A stretch of 50,756 bases of DNA from JBALVT01 sp045110675. Lineage in GTDB: Bacteria > Pseudomonadota > Gammaproteobacteria > Pseudomonadales > Halieaceae. Of this stretch, positions 27,084 through 35,747 are shown in pieces. Position 1 is the first letter of the stretch; every line of letters starts with the position of its first letter. The stretch lies in the NCBI GenBank assembly GCA_045110675.1, contig JBGCGJ010000063.1, positions 1 to 50,756 of the forward strand. Reading direction: 5' to 3'. Both the position numbers and the translations under genes were made by a program. Under the pieces are notes generated by a model that had not been told where the DNA came from, ran no database searches, and worked only from the letters and a program-made list of their open reading frames with translations.

Positions 27084-28403
27084 ATGACCGCTCTACAGCA
27101 GCAAGCCGCAGACAACTCTGGGTTTTCACAGGATGATATCGAAAGGCAGCTGGATTCGGCCTATGTCGAACAGCTCAAACCTGTCTTAATACTGGCTTGC
27201 ATTTACTACTTTTGCCTAGCCTGTGTTCATCTATTTGTTTCTCAAGACGAAAGCGGACTGTTACTGGCCGCGGTAGTTGCACCAATCTCGCTAGTTAGCG
27301 CAATTGGCTATTATCTACTGAGAAATCAATTGATGGATTCTGCTTACAGCCACCTCCTGGGCGCGATTCTAGCATTGGGTCTAATCACCGAAAACTATGT
27401 TCAAGTTTGGGTAACTCGATCACCCGAGCTGATTTCGGACTTACTGATGGCAATCATGGTGTTTGGAATTCTCACCTTGCGCCGCTGGGTGTTCATCTTA
27501 GCCAATGCCGCTTTGTTCTCACTACTAGTGGTGGTATTACTCACCATAGATGAATTTCGCCAATACTACGAAGACCCGTATCGAATCGTGATCATGGTGT
27601 CTGCACTATTGCTCAGCACAATCATCTTCGAACAGCGTCGCAATGCTACCCAGGAGCATACAAGATTGCGCATGATCGACCGCGCCAGGGCTCAGCATCT
27701 GGAAGAGGCAAACGCCACCAAAGATCAATTCCTTGCGTCGATGAGTCACGAGTTGAGAACGCCATTAAACGCCATTATGGGCTTTAGTCAGATACTAAGC
27801 AGAAAGCAGGAAATATCCCCGGAAAACCAGGCGATGCTGGATGAAATACTGTCCGCCAGCAACCACCTTCTTTACTTGATCTCCGAAGTACTTGACCTCT
27901 CGAGGCTTCAGTCGGATAAGCTGACTATCAATAGGGAAAAAGTTCTACTGTCTTCGCTGTGTAAAGAGAGCATGGATTTTGTCGCTCATATGCAAGATGA
28001 GCTAGAGATATCGACTAGCTGCACTATTGACCCTGATTTGGAATTAACGACCGTTTTCACAGACCCAAGCAAAGCGAAGCAAGTCATCGTGCACCTGTTA
28101 AGCAACGCCATAAAATACAATCGAATAAACGGCAGCGTCGAATTATCCCTAAAACAAAAAGACGAGAATCACATCTGTGTCGTGATTGAAGATACCGGTG
28201 CGGGAATCGCTGAGGAGGAGCTGAAAAACCTGTTCGAGCCTTTCGACAGACTCGGCCGAGAGGGTTCCACTATATCCGGTTCGGGCATAGGTCTGTCAAT
28301 GAGCCAAAAAATTATGCAGTTGCTTGAGGGTGATATTGGGGTGGAGAGCGAAGTCGGTTCAGGCACGAAATTCTGGGTAAATTTTCCGATTTCAGAAACC
28401 TGA
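27084..28403 (+). CDS. Membrane sensor histidine kinase
   Basis: This 439-residue kinase has five or six hydrophobic segments in residues 28-185 with little periplasmic sequence, a short linker (RARAQHLEEANATKDQFLAS), and a HisKA domain with SHELRTPLNAIMGFSQ near residue 222 (phosphoacceptor H). The ATPase domain shows the N box HLLSNAIKYN, the G1 box VIEDTGAGI, the F box LFEPFDRLG and the G2 box GSGIGLSMS. There is no receiver domain and no neighbouring response regulator, so it is an orphan. It converges on the accessory region that follows. Confidence 0.9.
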   Translation: MTALQQQAADNSGFSQDDIERQLDSAYVEQLKPVLILACIYYFCLACVHLFVSQDESGLLLAAVVAPISLVSAIGYYLLRNQLMDSAYSHLLGAILALGLITENYVQVWVTRSPELISDLLMAIMVFGILTLRRWVFILANAALFSLLVVVLLTIDEFRQYYEDPYRIVIMVSALLLSTIIFEQRRNATQEHTRLRMIDRARAQHLEEANATKDQFLASMSHELRTPLNAIMGFSQILSRKQEISPENQAMLDEILSASNHLLYLISEVLDLSRLQSDKLTINREKVLLSSLCKESMDFVAHMQDELEISTSCTIDPDLELTTVFTDPSKAKQVIVHLLSNAIKYNRINGSVELSLKQKDENHICVVIEDTGAGIAEEELKNLFEPFDRLGREGSTISGSGIGLSMSQKIMQLLEGDIGVESEVGSGTKFWVNFPISET

Positions 28404-28473
28404 ACCAATGCAGTGAGAACTTATCCGAAAAGTCCCGCTCTCTATCCTACAGCTACAGACGCGTGAAAACGCT

Positions 28474-28920
28474 TTAGGCTTGTTCGCAACGCTGTTTAAG
28501 GGCCTTGAGTAGTGTTTCGTAAGTATTACTGTGAGCCTTGGCACCATTGAGCCTAAACATCACTTTGGTTAACAGGCTGTTAGATTGTACCTGGCAGTGG
28601 TAGGAGGCTATAGTCTGTTCGCCATCTGCGTCGAAACTCCATATCCCGGTACCGAGCATAGCTCCTTCGATATAGGATTCTTCGATCCTCTTCCCCACAA
28701 CAACCCTATCGATCCGCCGAGTAAAGCTGCTGAGAATAAGCGGTGGATAACCATAGCGGTGTTCAACCTCAACACCTTCGGCGATTTGATCGGAATCTCT
28801 AAGCGTGCAGCGATAGATGGGTAGCCAATCAGTGATGTTGGCGTAATCTGCAATCACCGCGTAAACGTCCTCAGGCTTCGCATTGATTTTAATGCTGTCT
28901 ACCACATCGATGGATGACAC
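28474..28920 (-). CDS. SRPBCC (START-like) family protein
   Basis: This 148-residue protein has the START-like cyclase/dehydrase pattern: DSIKINAKPEDVYAVIADYANITDWLP at the N terminus, a middle beta-rich stretch, and a long C-terminal helix (NTYETLLKALKQRC). Such proteins bind hydrophobic ligands in a central pocket; the ligand is unknown. The GTG start lies one base after the stop of the upstream FMN-binding gene, so the two form an operon. It is the last gene of the minus-strand accessory run. Confidence 0.75.
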   Translation of the reverse strand: MSSIDVVDSIKINAKPEDVYAVIADYANITDWLPIYRCTLRDSDQIAEGVEVEHRYGYPPLILSSFTRRIDRVVVGKRIEESYIEGAMLGTGIWSFDADGEQTIASYHCQVQSNSLLTKVMFRLNGAKAHSNTYETLLKALKQRCEQA

Positions 28921-28921
28921 T

Positions 28922-29461
28922 TTACAAAATACCTGTATCTTTTTGGTTCAAACTCAGCGTATTTTTTTCCTTCCAATATTCCTGGACACCCTCCTTGCCT
29001 TTGTTATCAGCCCATTTTCGAAGCGTCGGTCTTTCACCTTTCATTTCAAAGAAGGGAACGGCATAGCCGCAGGAACCCTGCACCAGATCAATTTTCAAAC
29101 TAAACAATTGCCTGGCACTCACATAATCCGGGAAGAGCTTGGCGAGATCAGACCAGCCGCTATCACGGGTATGCAGCACCTCGGCTTGACCGTACATCCG
29201 CAGTATAAGAGGCTGTTTATCAAACGAGCAGAACATGACTGTCATACGCCCGTTTTCAAGAATATGTGCTGCGGTCTCGTTGCCGCTTCCGGTGAGATTT
29301 AGCCACACCACATTGCTGTTATCGATAACACGAAAACTATCCATACCCTTTGGCGAGACATTGATATAGCCATCATCGGCAGCAGTACCGACAAAGAACA
29401 GATGTTGGTTCTTGATAAATTCGATGTGCTGGTCTGTCAGTGCTTCATATCGATCAGACAT
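28922..29461 (-). CDS. Pyridoxamine 5'-phosphate oxidase-related FMN-binding protein
   Basis: This 179-residue protein begins MSDRYEALTDQHIEFIKNQHLFFVGTAADDGYINVSPKG, typical of the split-barrel FMN-binding family related to pyridoxamine phosphate oxidase. The VVWLNLTGSGNETAAHILENGRMTVMF stretch is strongly conserved in this subfamily. It may reduce or bind a small flavin- or F420-dependent substrate; the exact reaction is not known. It is translationally close to the SRPBCC gene. Confidence 0.8.
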   Translation of the reverse strand: MSDRYEALTDQHIEFIKNQHLFFVGTAADDGYINVSPKGMDSFRVIDNSNVVWLNLTGSGNETAAHILENGRMTVMFCSFDKQPLILRMYGQAEVLHTRDSGWSDLAKLFPDYVSARQLFSLKIDLVQGSCGYAVPFFEMKGERPTLRKWADNKGKEGVQEYWKEKNTLSLNQKDTGIL

Positions 29462-29553
29462 TTGGGATATCTCCTATAGGTGTAGTAGAACAATACTAGC
29501 TAGCTGACCTCTCTTGGCGCAAACATAATGATCGACATTCACAAGCCGCTGTT

Positions 29554-29745
29554 CTACTCATCTTCGTGGGACACTCTGACAAAAAAATCACCGCCCGAAT
29601 CAACGTGCACATCGAATCCAATAGGTCTGCAACATACCTGACAATCTTCTATATAGTTCTGCTGCTCAACAGAACAATCGATCAAGACCTCGATCGTTTC
29701 GCCGCAGTAAGGGCAGTCTACTTTGGTCGCATCAACTTGATTCAA
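29554..29745 (-). CDS. CPXCG-motif zinc-ribbon protein
   Basis: This 63-residue protein has CPYCGE near residue 11 and CQVCCRPI near residue 36, giving the four cysteines of a small zinc ribbon, followed by the family tail FDVHVDSGGDFFVRVSHEDE. This matches the widespread CPXCG-motif cysteine-rich family of unknown function. It is a short cytoplasmic protein, 33 bases from the S4-domain gene. Confidence 0.85.
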   Translation of the reverse strand: MNQVDATKVDCPYCGETIEVLIDCSVEQQNYIEDCQVCCRPIGFDVHVDSGGDFFVRVSHEDE

Positions 29746-29778
29746 TGCGGCCTCCAGGATTAGGGCTGAAAAAGTGCA

Positions 29779-30006
29779 TTACTGTGCGTCTTCTTCAACA
29801 AGTAATACGCGAATCTTATCGTCGTTAAACTCAATCACATCACCTGAAACAATTTTTTTCCTCTTTCGGGTTTCCACAGCTCCGTTTACCGAAACCAAAC
29901 CCTCGGCCACCACCGCTTTCGCTTCACCACCACTGGGAACCATTCCCTCAAATTTCAGAATCTTGAATAACTCTACCGGCTCCCGATCAATTTCTACATC
30001 CCTCAT
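29779..30006 (-). CDS. Small S4-domain RNA-binding protein (YbcJ-like)
   Basis: This 75-residue protein is essentially a single S4 domain: LFKILKFEGMVPSGGEAKAVVAEGLVSVNG, then RKRKKIVSGDVIEF. YbcJ-type proteins bind RNA and are thought to act in translation or RNA metabolism. The start is an ATG (MRDVEIDREPVEL). It is part of the run of small minus-strand genes. Confidence 0.85.
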   Translation of the reverse strand: MRDVEIDREPVELFKILKFEGMVPSGGEAKAVVAEGLVSVNGAVETRKRKKIVSGDVIEFNDDKIRVLLVEEDAQ

Positions 30007-30038
30007 AGGCTAATAAACTCGCTTAAATTTGACTGTGG

Positions 30039-30533
30039 TTAGTTGTCGGTCGTCTGTTTGTAAATTTGGAAACCCCGGGATATATAATTTGGTAGTGCTG
30101 AGGCGTGATCCAGCGTACACGTGTTCACGGAAACCCTTCGGGTTCCCTCCCAGCCCCAGGCATTATCAATGGCATGAGATAAAAAGTAGCTGCCAAAGCC
30201 CTTGCCAATAAAAGCCGGAGAGAGTCCAAAGTAAGCGATCTCAACGGAGTCTTCCGATTCCCGGGACAGTTCATAGTAGCCGGCAATCGACCCCTGGGAA
30301 TAAGCCACCCATGTTCTCAGGGATTCAACTTCGCTATAGGAACGCCACTGCTCCTTTGACCAGGACAGTTTATCAAACCAGCTCCACTCCTCACCGATAA
30401 ATTGATAGAGAAATCGATTCACCTGATACTGTTTAACCTCTGCCTCAAACACATCAAAACTATCCGGCTTAACAGTGTCTGCCGAATCTGGCGGTGTGGT
30501 CATCTCCAAATAGTAGACGGTAACTTCAGGCAT
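30039..30533 (-). CDS. GNAT-family N-acetyltransferase
   Basis: This 164-residue protein has the GNAT core: a mid-protein strand YYELSRESEDSVEIAYFGLSPAFIGKGFGSYFL, where the (Q/R)xxGxG/A acetyl-CoA loop appears as IGKGFG near residue 113, and the C-terminal AL PNYISRGFQIYKQ strand. The substrate is unknown. It overlaps the upstream membrane gene by 8 bases, so they are co-translated. Confidence 0.8.
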   Translation of the reverse strand: MPEVTVYYLEMTTPPDSADTVKPDSFDVFEAEVKQYQVNRFLYQFIGEEWSWFDKLSWSKEQWRSYSEVESLRTWVAYSQGSIAGYYELSRESEDSVEIAYFGLSPAFIGKGFGSYFLSHAIDNAWGWEGTRRVSVNTCTLDHASALPNYISRGFQIYKQTTDN

Positions 30534-30765
30534 AGTTTTGCTCCTGTATCGCTTTCACTGCCGAATAGGTAGAGACACAGTAGGGAACCATATAGGTCAA
30601 GAGTATCTGAACAACTCGATCCATATTCAAAGACAGTTGAACAATAGCCGGACCATGATTAATGAGCGCCAGCAAAGAGCCCACTATCAGCGAAACTTTT
30701 ACAGCCGATCTTACCACTCTGCCCGAGCGCGCCAAGGCCCAAAAGCCAATGGGTAAATCCGTCAC
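30526..30765 (-). CDS. NrtS-like small two-helix membrane protein
   Basis: This protein of about 79 residues has two hydrophobic helices: VSLIVGSLLALINHGPAIV and VVQILLTYMVPYCVSTYSAV. This pattern, especially LALINHG and LTYMVPYxVSTYSA, is that of the small family named after the cyanobacterial nitrate/nitrite transporter subunit NrtS. I start it at GTG 30765, just after the stop of the upstream GFA gene; a TTG at 30801 would overlap that gene by 29 bases. The transported ion here is not known. Confidence 0.65.
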   Translation of the reverse strand: MTDLPIGFWALARSGRVVRSAVKVSLIVGSLLALINHGPAIVQLSLNMDRVVQILLTYMVPYCVSTYSAVKAIQEQNYA

Positions 30766-30772
30766 GTCGACT

Positions 30773-31201
30773 TCATTCTTGGGGCGGGGCAAATTGCGCA
30801 AACAGCTGTTCGCCTGTCATGTTTGTCGTGTCGTTATCGAAAGCGTAATAGTGCGGTTTGGCATCGATAAAAACCTGACTTTCAAAAACCAAATCACTGT
30901 CTTCATTAAAAAGCCCAACCGGTATCATATACTGTTGAGTTTCCATTAAACGATAGAACAAGTGGCTGCCACATTTACCGCAAAAGCCTCTATCCGCCCA
31001 CTCGGATGAATCATAGACGCTGATATTCTCTTCACCGGTAAAGGAAACATCAGAGCCGCAGTCGAGCTCCATGAAAGGCCCGCCACCCCATTGTCGACAG
31101 GTTTTACAATGGCAGGCGCCCACTTTTCCCGCAACATTCTGCGCCGTAAACGTCACGGCACCACAGACACAACTTCCCGCTCTCTGCCTGGAATCTGACA
31201 T
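30773..31201 (-). CDS. GFA family protein (1 of 5 in the window)
   Basis: This 142-residue protein has the zinc-binding pattern of the glutathione-dependent formaldehyde-activating (GFA/CENP-V) fold: GSCVCGAVTF near residue 9, CHCKTCRQ near 32, and FCGKCGSHLFYRL near 75. The fold binds one or two zinc ions; catalysis on S-hydroxymethylglutathione is proven only for a few members. It sits in a small-gene operon with the NrtS-like and GNAT genes. Confidence 0.82.
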   Translation of the reverse strand: MSDSRQRAGSCVCGAVTFTAQNVAGKVGACHCKTCRQWGGGPFMELDCGSDVSFTGEENISVYDSSEWADRGFCGKCGSHLFYRLMETQQYMIPVGLFNEDSDLVFESQVFIDAKPHYYAFDNDTTNMTGEQLFAQFAPPQE

Positions 31202-31216
31202 ACTTAAACCTCTGTT

Positions 31217-32038
31217 TTACTGACTCATCACATAACCACCGTTAGGTGACAATACCTGCCCGGTCATAAACTTAGCTTCCTCGCTGGCCAAATACACTGC
31301 AGGCCAGGCTATATCATCGACATCTCCGAATCGATTCATGGGTGTTTGTGCTTCGATCAGCGTTCGCATCGCATCGAAAGGCGCTGTCATATCGGTATCG
31401 ATAAAACCCGGCGCAAGCGCATTGACTCTGATGCCACGAGACACCACCTCGCGGGCAAGCGAACGGGTGAATCCCATAATGCCAGCCTTCGCAGCACAGT
31501 AAGATGTGCCCACTCCACCGGTTGAGCCCATGATCGACCCCATATTAATAATACAGCCGGAAAGCTGTGGATTCATGATCTTCAGCGCTTCTCGAGAGCA
31601 AAAAAATGTGCCATTGAGATGCACTCCAATCATGCGATGCCAATCTTCATCAGTCATTTCAACCGTGTGGTCGAAATGCGTTTCGACGACGCCCTTGGAC
31701 TGTCGCTCTTCCATCTGCTTAAAGGGGATTTCGTTCATTTTTCGAATTGAGTCGTCATCGCCACTGGAAAACGCAATGCCGGCATTGTTCACCAGAATAT
31801 CGAAGCGATCAAAATCGGAGGCCACTTTTTCGAACATCGCCTTCACTGCCGACGAATCTGATACATCTGCCAGTATGACAGTACCGCCGACCTCCGCAGC
31901 GAGACTTTGAGCAGCATCACTATTGATATCATTGATAATCAACTGCGCGCCTTCCTGGTGAAAACGGCGAGCGATCTGCCCGCCTAGCCCCGTGCCCGCA
32001 CCGGTAACAAGTGCAATTTTTCCCTGTAATCGACCCAT
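31217..32038 (-). CDS. SDR-family oxidoreductase
   Basis: This 273-residue short-chain dehydrogenase has the cofactor motif TGAGTGLGGQIA near residue 12, NNAG near 86, the catalytic serine in MGSIMGS near 170, and YCAAKAG (Tyr/Lys) near 184. ALAPGFIDTDM near 208 is the usual substrate-loop start. The preference for NAD is suggested by an acidic residue at the end of strand 2 (INDINSD). The substrate is unknown. Confidence 0.9.
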   Translation of the reverse strand: MGRLQGKIALVTGAGTGLGGQIARRFHQEGAQLIINDINSDAAQSLAAEVGGTVILADVSDSSAVKAMFEKVASDFDRFDILVNNAGIAFSSGDDDSIRKMNEIPFKQMEERQSKGVVETHFDHTVEMTDEDWHRMIGVHLNGTFFCSREALKIMNPQLSGCIINMGSIMGSTGGVGTSYCAAKAGIMGFTRSLAREVVSRGIRVNALAPGFIDTDMTAPFDAMRTLIEAQTPMNRFGDVDDIAWPAVYLASEEAKFMTGQVLSPNGGYVMSQ

Positions 32039-32095
32039 GCTAGCCCCTGATAATCCTAAGTGTATTTCTCAGCCCCGCGCTCATTGGCGGCAGTA

Positions 32096-32551
32096 TTAAC
32101 CTCTGTCAAAAACCACAACAGGAATCTGACGCTGTGTCGCCGCCTGGTAATCCGTATAGGGCGCATAGTAGTCGACCATCAAACTCCACAGCTGTTCTCG
32201 CTCATCGCCTTCGGCCACTCTGGCTACCGCCTTAAATTCATCGTTGGCCACTTTCAACTCAACCTGGGGATTGGCTTCGAGATTTAAATACCAGGCAGGG
32301 TGCGCAGGTGCACCGCCTTTAGAAGCGATCACACAATAACCGCCGCCTTCAACAGGACGATAAATCAGTGGAATTTTGAGCGACTTACCCGACTTGCGGC
32401 CCGTCGTGGTCAGCAGCAGCGTGGTGAGCATACCTTCACCGCCTGCCATACTCGCGTCCCAGAGATGGCCCGCTTCACCGTCGGCGAGGTAAATCTCTAC
32501 ATGTTGTTTGATCCACGGTGGCAGTGAATCGGGAATATTGTTTTCGGTCAT
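32096..32551 (-). CDS. Deazaflavin-dependent nitroreductase family protein
   Basis: This 151-residue protein matches the Ddn-like split-barrel family: LLLTTTGRKSGKSLKIPLIYRP near residue 45, IASKGGAPAHPAWYLNLEANPQVEL near 73, and ERE.LW..M..YAPYTDYQAATQRQIPVVV at the C terminus. In actinobacteria such proteins use F420; in proteobacteria the cofactor is uncertain. It is a common accessory gene of marine gammaproteobacteria. Confidence 0.82.
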   Translation of the reverse strand: MTENNIPDSLPPWIKQHVEIYLADGEAGHLWDASMAGGEGMLTTLLLTTTGRKSGKSLKIPLIYRPVEGGGYCVIASKGGAPAHPAWYLNLEANPQVELKVANDEFKAVARVAEGDEREQLWSLMVDYYAPYTDYQAATQRQIPVVVFDRG

Positions 32552-32598
32552 AGTTCTTCTCCAGAAATAGTGTCGGGTAGATTAGGTGCCAATAATGA

Positions 32599-33153
32599 TC
32601 AGGCTGTTAAGTAAAGTATCAGGACTGCGTAAACTGTAAACAACACAGACAAGGTTTTAAACCACATAGGTTTCAAGGCCACAAGTAACATTAAAATACC
32701 ACCGATCAGTGGTATGGCAAGCGATGCCAACCAAGGATTGCCGAACAGCATCACGTTGACGTAAGGCCCAATACAAAAATACCCTAACATGGAAATTGCA
32801 GAGCCGCGCCCTAGAGAGCGACTATGCGCAAGGAAATTCAGTTCTGAATCATCAGTGATATCGTAGTCTTCAATCGGCAGTGCCAACTCCGCTGCGCCAT
32901 AAACAAATATTGCGCCAATCACCAGGGCGAAAAAGTCCTGAATTTCCCACTGCGAGAACGACCGCAGCTCCCAGCCGACCCACCACAACTGTAAAATGAA
33001 GAGCAAGACACACGCACCCCAAAGGCCCGTCGCCCAATGAAAAGTAACGCGCCGATGGGCTCGAATGAGTGCGGCCGCACCGCTGAGCAATCGAGTAATT
33101 GCCAATCCCAGAATAATCGAGACGGCAATAAAAACATATTCGTGCTGGGTCAT
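32599..33153 (-). CDS. Hypothetical membrane protein, five helices
   Basis: This 184-residue protein has about five hydrophobic segments (near residues 5-27, 42-62, 73-92, 115-150 split in two, and 160-182). The N terminus VFIAVSIILGLAITRLLSGAAALI resembles other uncharacterised inner-membrane proteins of similar length. No motif gives a function. It stands alone, 39 bases after the neighbouring secreted protein. Confidence 0.65.
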   Translation of the reverse strand: MTQHEYVFIAVSIILGLAITRLLSGAAALIRAHRRVTFHWATGLWGACVLLFILQLWWVGWELRSFSQWEIQDFFALVIGAIFVYGAAELALPIEDYDITDDSELNFLAHSRSLGRGSAISMLGYFCIGPYVNVMLFGNPWLASLAIPLIGGILMLLVALKPMWFKTLSVLFTVYAVLILYLTA

Positions 33154-33192
33154 TCGACCGAGTGATCAGCGCTGTGTGTAAGCAGTGCCACC

Positions 33193-33564
33193 TTAATCAA
33201 AAACATGGGGACAACCACCGAAATCATTGAAGCCAGGATCCCATCGCTTCACATCGTTGGCTCTGCGCCAACGACCGTGAAAAAACTCCATCAAACAGAA
33301 CCCCGAATCCAGTTTTACCATAAAAGTATCGTGCTCTTTCACTTTACTATAAGTGGGATACTCAACCGCCTCACCCCACGTGATACCGCCACGAGACTGA
33401 CCATAATTCTTCCAGAATTGTTCAATCGTCACCCACTCCTGGACTTGAGAATCCCAAGCCTGCGGTTGTTTTCCCGATTGTATTTCACCGTGTCGATAGG
33501 ACTGGGCCTTAAGTGGTGTCGAAATGAGCGACGCAATTGCTATAAACATTAAAATCCGAAACAT
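33193..33564 (-). CDS. Hypothetical secreted protein, 123 aa
   Basis: A signal peptide (FIAIASLISTPLKAQS, cleavage near residue 20) precedes a mature region rich in Trp, Gly and Asp. Two cysteines near residues 101 and 118 could form a disulfide, which fits export. I do not recognise a family. It is probably periplasmic. Confidence 0.55.
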   Translation of the reverse strand: MFRILMFIAIASLISTPLKAQSYRHGEIQSGKQPQAWDSQVQEWVTIEQFWKNYGQSRGGITWGEAVEYPTYSKVKEHDTFMVKLDSGFCLMEFFHGRWRRANDVKRWDPGFNDFGGCPHVFD

Positions 33565-33614
33565 GGGGAATACCTGCGTGTTATTGTTGTTGAAAGAGTG
33601 AAGTCACTGTCAAG

Positions 33615-33965
33615 CTAACTCTTATTGTGAGCGCTTGCGGCTGCGTATATCCAGCAGCTGCGACCCGAGGCCATGGTCGCCGAGATTCGTTGATAATCAT
33701 CCACCTCATAGTCATCCGCCTGGAGCAGTTCTTCCTCGGTTATTTCGAATACCGTTCCGCTTACCGCATCTTCACTATTTCCAGTGTAGTTCAGTATGAG
33801 ATGAACATCCTTACCGCTTTCCCTAATCACACGTTCATCCGTGATCAGAATCTCACCCAGCACATATCCAGGCAGAGAATCTGCTTGACCGTTCAGTTCT
33901 CTGCCAAAGTTGGATAGTTGCACATTCTTTTGCTGCAGTGTTCCGTAAGAAAAAAGAAGCTCCAT
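33615..33965 (-). CDS. Gamma-glutamylcyclotransferase-like (AIG2 family) protein
   Basis: This 116-residue protein has the family start LLFSYGTLQQKNVQ, with the YGTL substrate loop near residue 6, and the motif EITEEELLQADDYEVDDYQR near residue 75, where a glutamate acts as the general acid/base in active members. The fold recycles gamma-glutamyl amines or related compounds; which one cannot be told. Confidence 0.85.
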   Translation of the reverse strand: MELLFSYGTLQQKNVQLSNFGRELNGQADSLPGYVLGEILITDERVIRESGKDVHLILNYTGNSEDAVSGTVFEITEEELLQADDYEVDDYQRISATMASGRSCWIYAAASAHNKS

Positions 33966-33992
33966 CGCCTGCCCTGTTTTTATTGAATGCTA

Positions 33993-34766
33993 TTAGTGAC
34001 TACCCAAAAAAGGCCCTTGCCGGATGTATTCACGCAATTCGATCTGGTCGACCATAAATCGCGCGAGTTCAGCCGCACGCAAACGAAAAGCAGGCGGTGA
34101 TTTAACTGAAACGAGCGCGGGTGAGACAAATGGTTCGGGATCTATCAAGGGAGCCCGCACCAATGTCCAATCCGCCGTGCTATCTGCGAGCACAGCATAT
34201 TCTGCCTGCTTGTCCTTCAACACGTCGTTCAAGCCGAGTCGAACAAGGGTTCTAATCCACCAGCCCAACAGATTGCGATTATCGCCTGGAATAACTACCC
34301 CGCCACCCGACACCAAAAGATACTGTGAAATATTCTGATTCTCAATCTCTCGCAAAACGTTCGTGGTTACAGCGGTGCTAACAAACTTGGCTGCGTTTCC
34401 ATCTGCTTTCACCGGGCCGAGAGCGCTGATCACAACATCACTACCATTGAGCAGTTGCCGAATGACCTCGGGATTGCGGGCATCCCCCTTTACAATTGAA
34501 ATTCGATCACGGTATTCATCGAGCTTCGCCGGTGTTCGCGCCAAAGCGCGGACATCATATCCACGGGACAGGGATTCCTGAATAATAAATCGTCCCACCA
34601 TTCCAGTAGCACCCAGTAGCGCGACCGTATGATGCTTTTGCTCCACCGTGCTGTGATCGAGCTGAGACACAACCGATGTGCCCGGAGATGCGCAGGCAAA
34701 CAGCAGCCCCAACAGAGCGGTAACAAACGCTCTAGAGGCGATTTTCTTGATGATGGCATTATTCAT
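33993..34766 (-). CDS. NmrA-like NAD(P)-binding protein with a lipoprotein signal
   Basis: This 257-residue protein has a Rossmann fold with VALLGATGMVGRFIIQ near residue 47 and VISALGPVKADG near 110, typical of atypical SDR/NmrA-like proteins. It starts with a lipoprotein signal: VTALLGLLFACASPG, with the lipobox cysteine at about residue 25. No alternative start lies between the signal and the Rossmann motif. A lipid-anchored NAD(P)-binding protein is odd because cofactor is scarce outside the cytoplasm. Confidence 0.72.
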   Translation of the reverse strand: MNNAIIKKIASRAFVTALLGLLFACASPGTSVVSQLDHSTVEQKHHTVALLGATGMVGRFIIQESLSRGYDVRALARTPAKLDEYRDRISIVKGDARNPEVIRQLLNGSDVVISALGPVKADGNAAKFVSTAVTTNVLREIENQNISQYLLVSGGGVVIPGDNRNLLGWWIRTLVRLGLNDVLKDKQAEYAVLADSTADWTLVRAPLIDPEPFVSPALVSVKSPPAFRLRAAELARFMVDQIELREYIRQGPFLGSH

Positions 34767-34781
34767 ATCTACTAGGCTCTG

Positions 34782-35711
34782 TTAGCTCACTGACGCGGCA
34801 GCGGCTGGATAAGTAGGCAGCTTGAGTATCTCCGCCGCCTGGGCGGGAGTGGCAATAGGTCGCTCGTATCGCTTCGCGAGCGCAACGACCTCCTCGACAA
34901 GTTCAACATTGGTGGGAGTACGACTACCTTCATAAGGCTCTAGCCCCACCTGTACGTGACCGCCAAGTTGTATCGCTTGTTCTGCGATTCCGCAATCCAC
35001 GCAATCATCACCAAAGCTCGACACGAGCCAAGGTAAATCACAACCCTCTAACATACCTAAATAGGCGTTGAGACTCGCGGCGGTTGGCGGCATACCAAAA
35101 GGTAAGTGATCTGCACCAAAGTAGAACTTTAACATTCCACCCGGTGGTAATTTTCCGGAGCGATAGTAGGCGAGAATAAACTTCAGAAAACTGGGCTCAA
35201 AAATGGAAATACTCAAACCGATATTGAGCTCACGACAGGTTTCAACATAGTAGCGCGAATCGTCCATGTCATTGCGATAAAGGTAGGTGCTACTCGCAAA
35301 AATTCCCTCTTCGTCTAGAGCCGACAGATTAAACGTGCCCGGGTCGCACAAGCCCTGGGTCAAAAGGCCCTGCTCAGCCATTTCAACAATATGACGATAT
35401 CGAACCTCAACCGGCACACCTTCCTGACCCACCGGCATGGTTGGGGTCAAAATGGCATCGGGACGCAAGTTAAGAAGTTTACGCCATGGACTGGCGTATT
35501 TTTCGACATCCAATGCACCGCTCCCACCGAAAATCGCTTCATCGGTATGGTTGTGGACCAGCGCTGCACCGGCCTCCATGCACGCTACGGCATCGCTGAC
35601 AATTTCCTCGTCGCTGTAGGGGACATTGGGGTTGCTCAGCTTACTGGTGGCGCCATTTAATGACACCTCGATGATAAGTGGTATTTGCGTCAGATCAACA
35701 GGCTGCGACAT
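34782..35711 (-). CDS. 3-keto-5-aminohexanoate cleavage family (BKACE) protein
   Basis: This 309-residue protein belongs to the beta-keto acid cleavage enzymes, which condense a beta-keto acid with acetyl-CoA in a zinc-dependent TIM barrel. Landmarks are PLIIEVSLNGATSK near residue 11, AGAALVHNHTDE near 49 (the two zinc histidines in HNH), and QLGGHVQVGLEPYEGSRTPTNVELV near 250. The substrate cannot be told. The gene is 15 bases upstream of the lipoprotein gene, probably in one transcript. Confidence 0.88.
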   Translation of the reverse strand: MSQPVDLTQIPLIIEVSLNGATSKLSNPNVPYSDEEIVSDAVACMEAGAALVHNHTDEAIFGGSGALDVEKYASPWRKLLNLRPDAILTPTMPVGQEGVPVEVRYRHIVEMAEQGLLTQGLCDPGTFNLSALDEEGIFASSTYLYRNDMDDSRYYVETCRELNIGLSISIFEPSFLKFILAYYRSGKLPPGGMLKFYFGADHLPFGMPPTAASLNAYLGMLEGCDLPWLVSSFGDDCVDCGIAEQAIQLGGHVQVGLEPYEGSRTPTNVELVEEVVALAKRYERPIATPAQAAEILKLPTYPAAAASVS

Positions 35712-35747
35712 TTGTACCCCTGAATACTTTTCTCTATGACTAATGAC

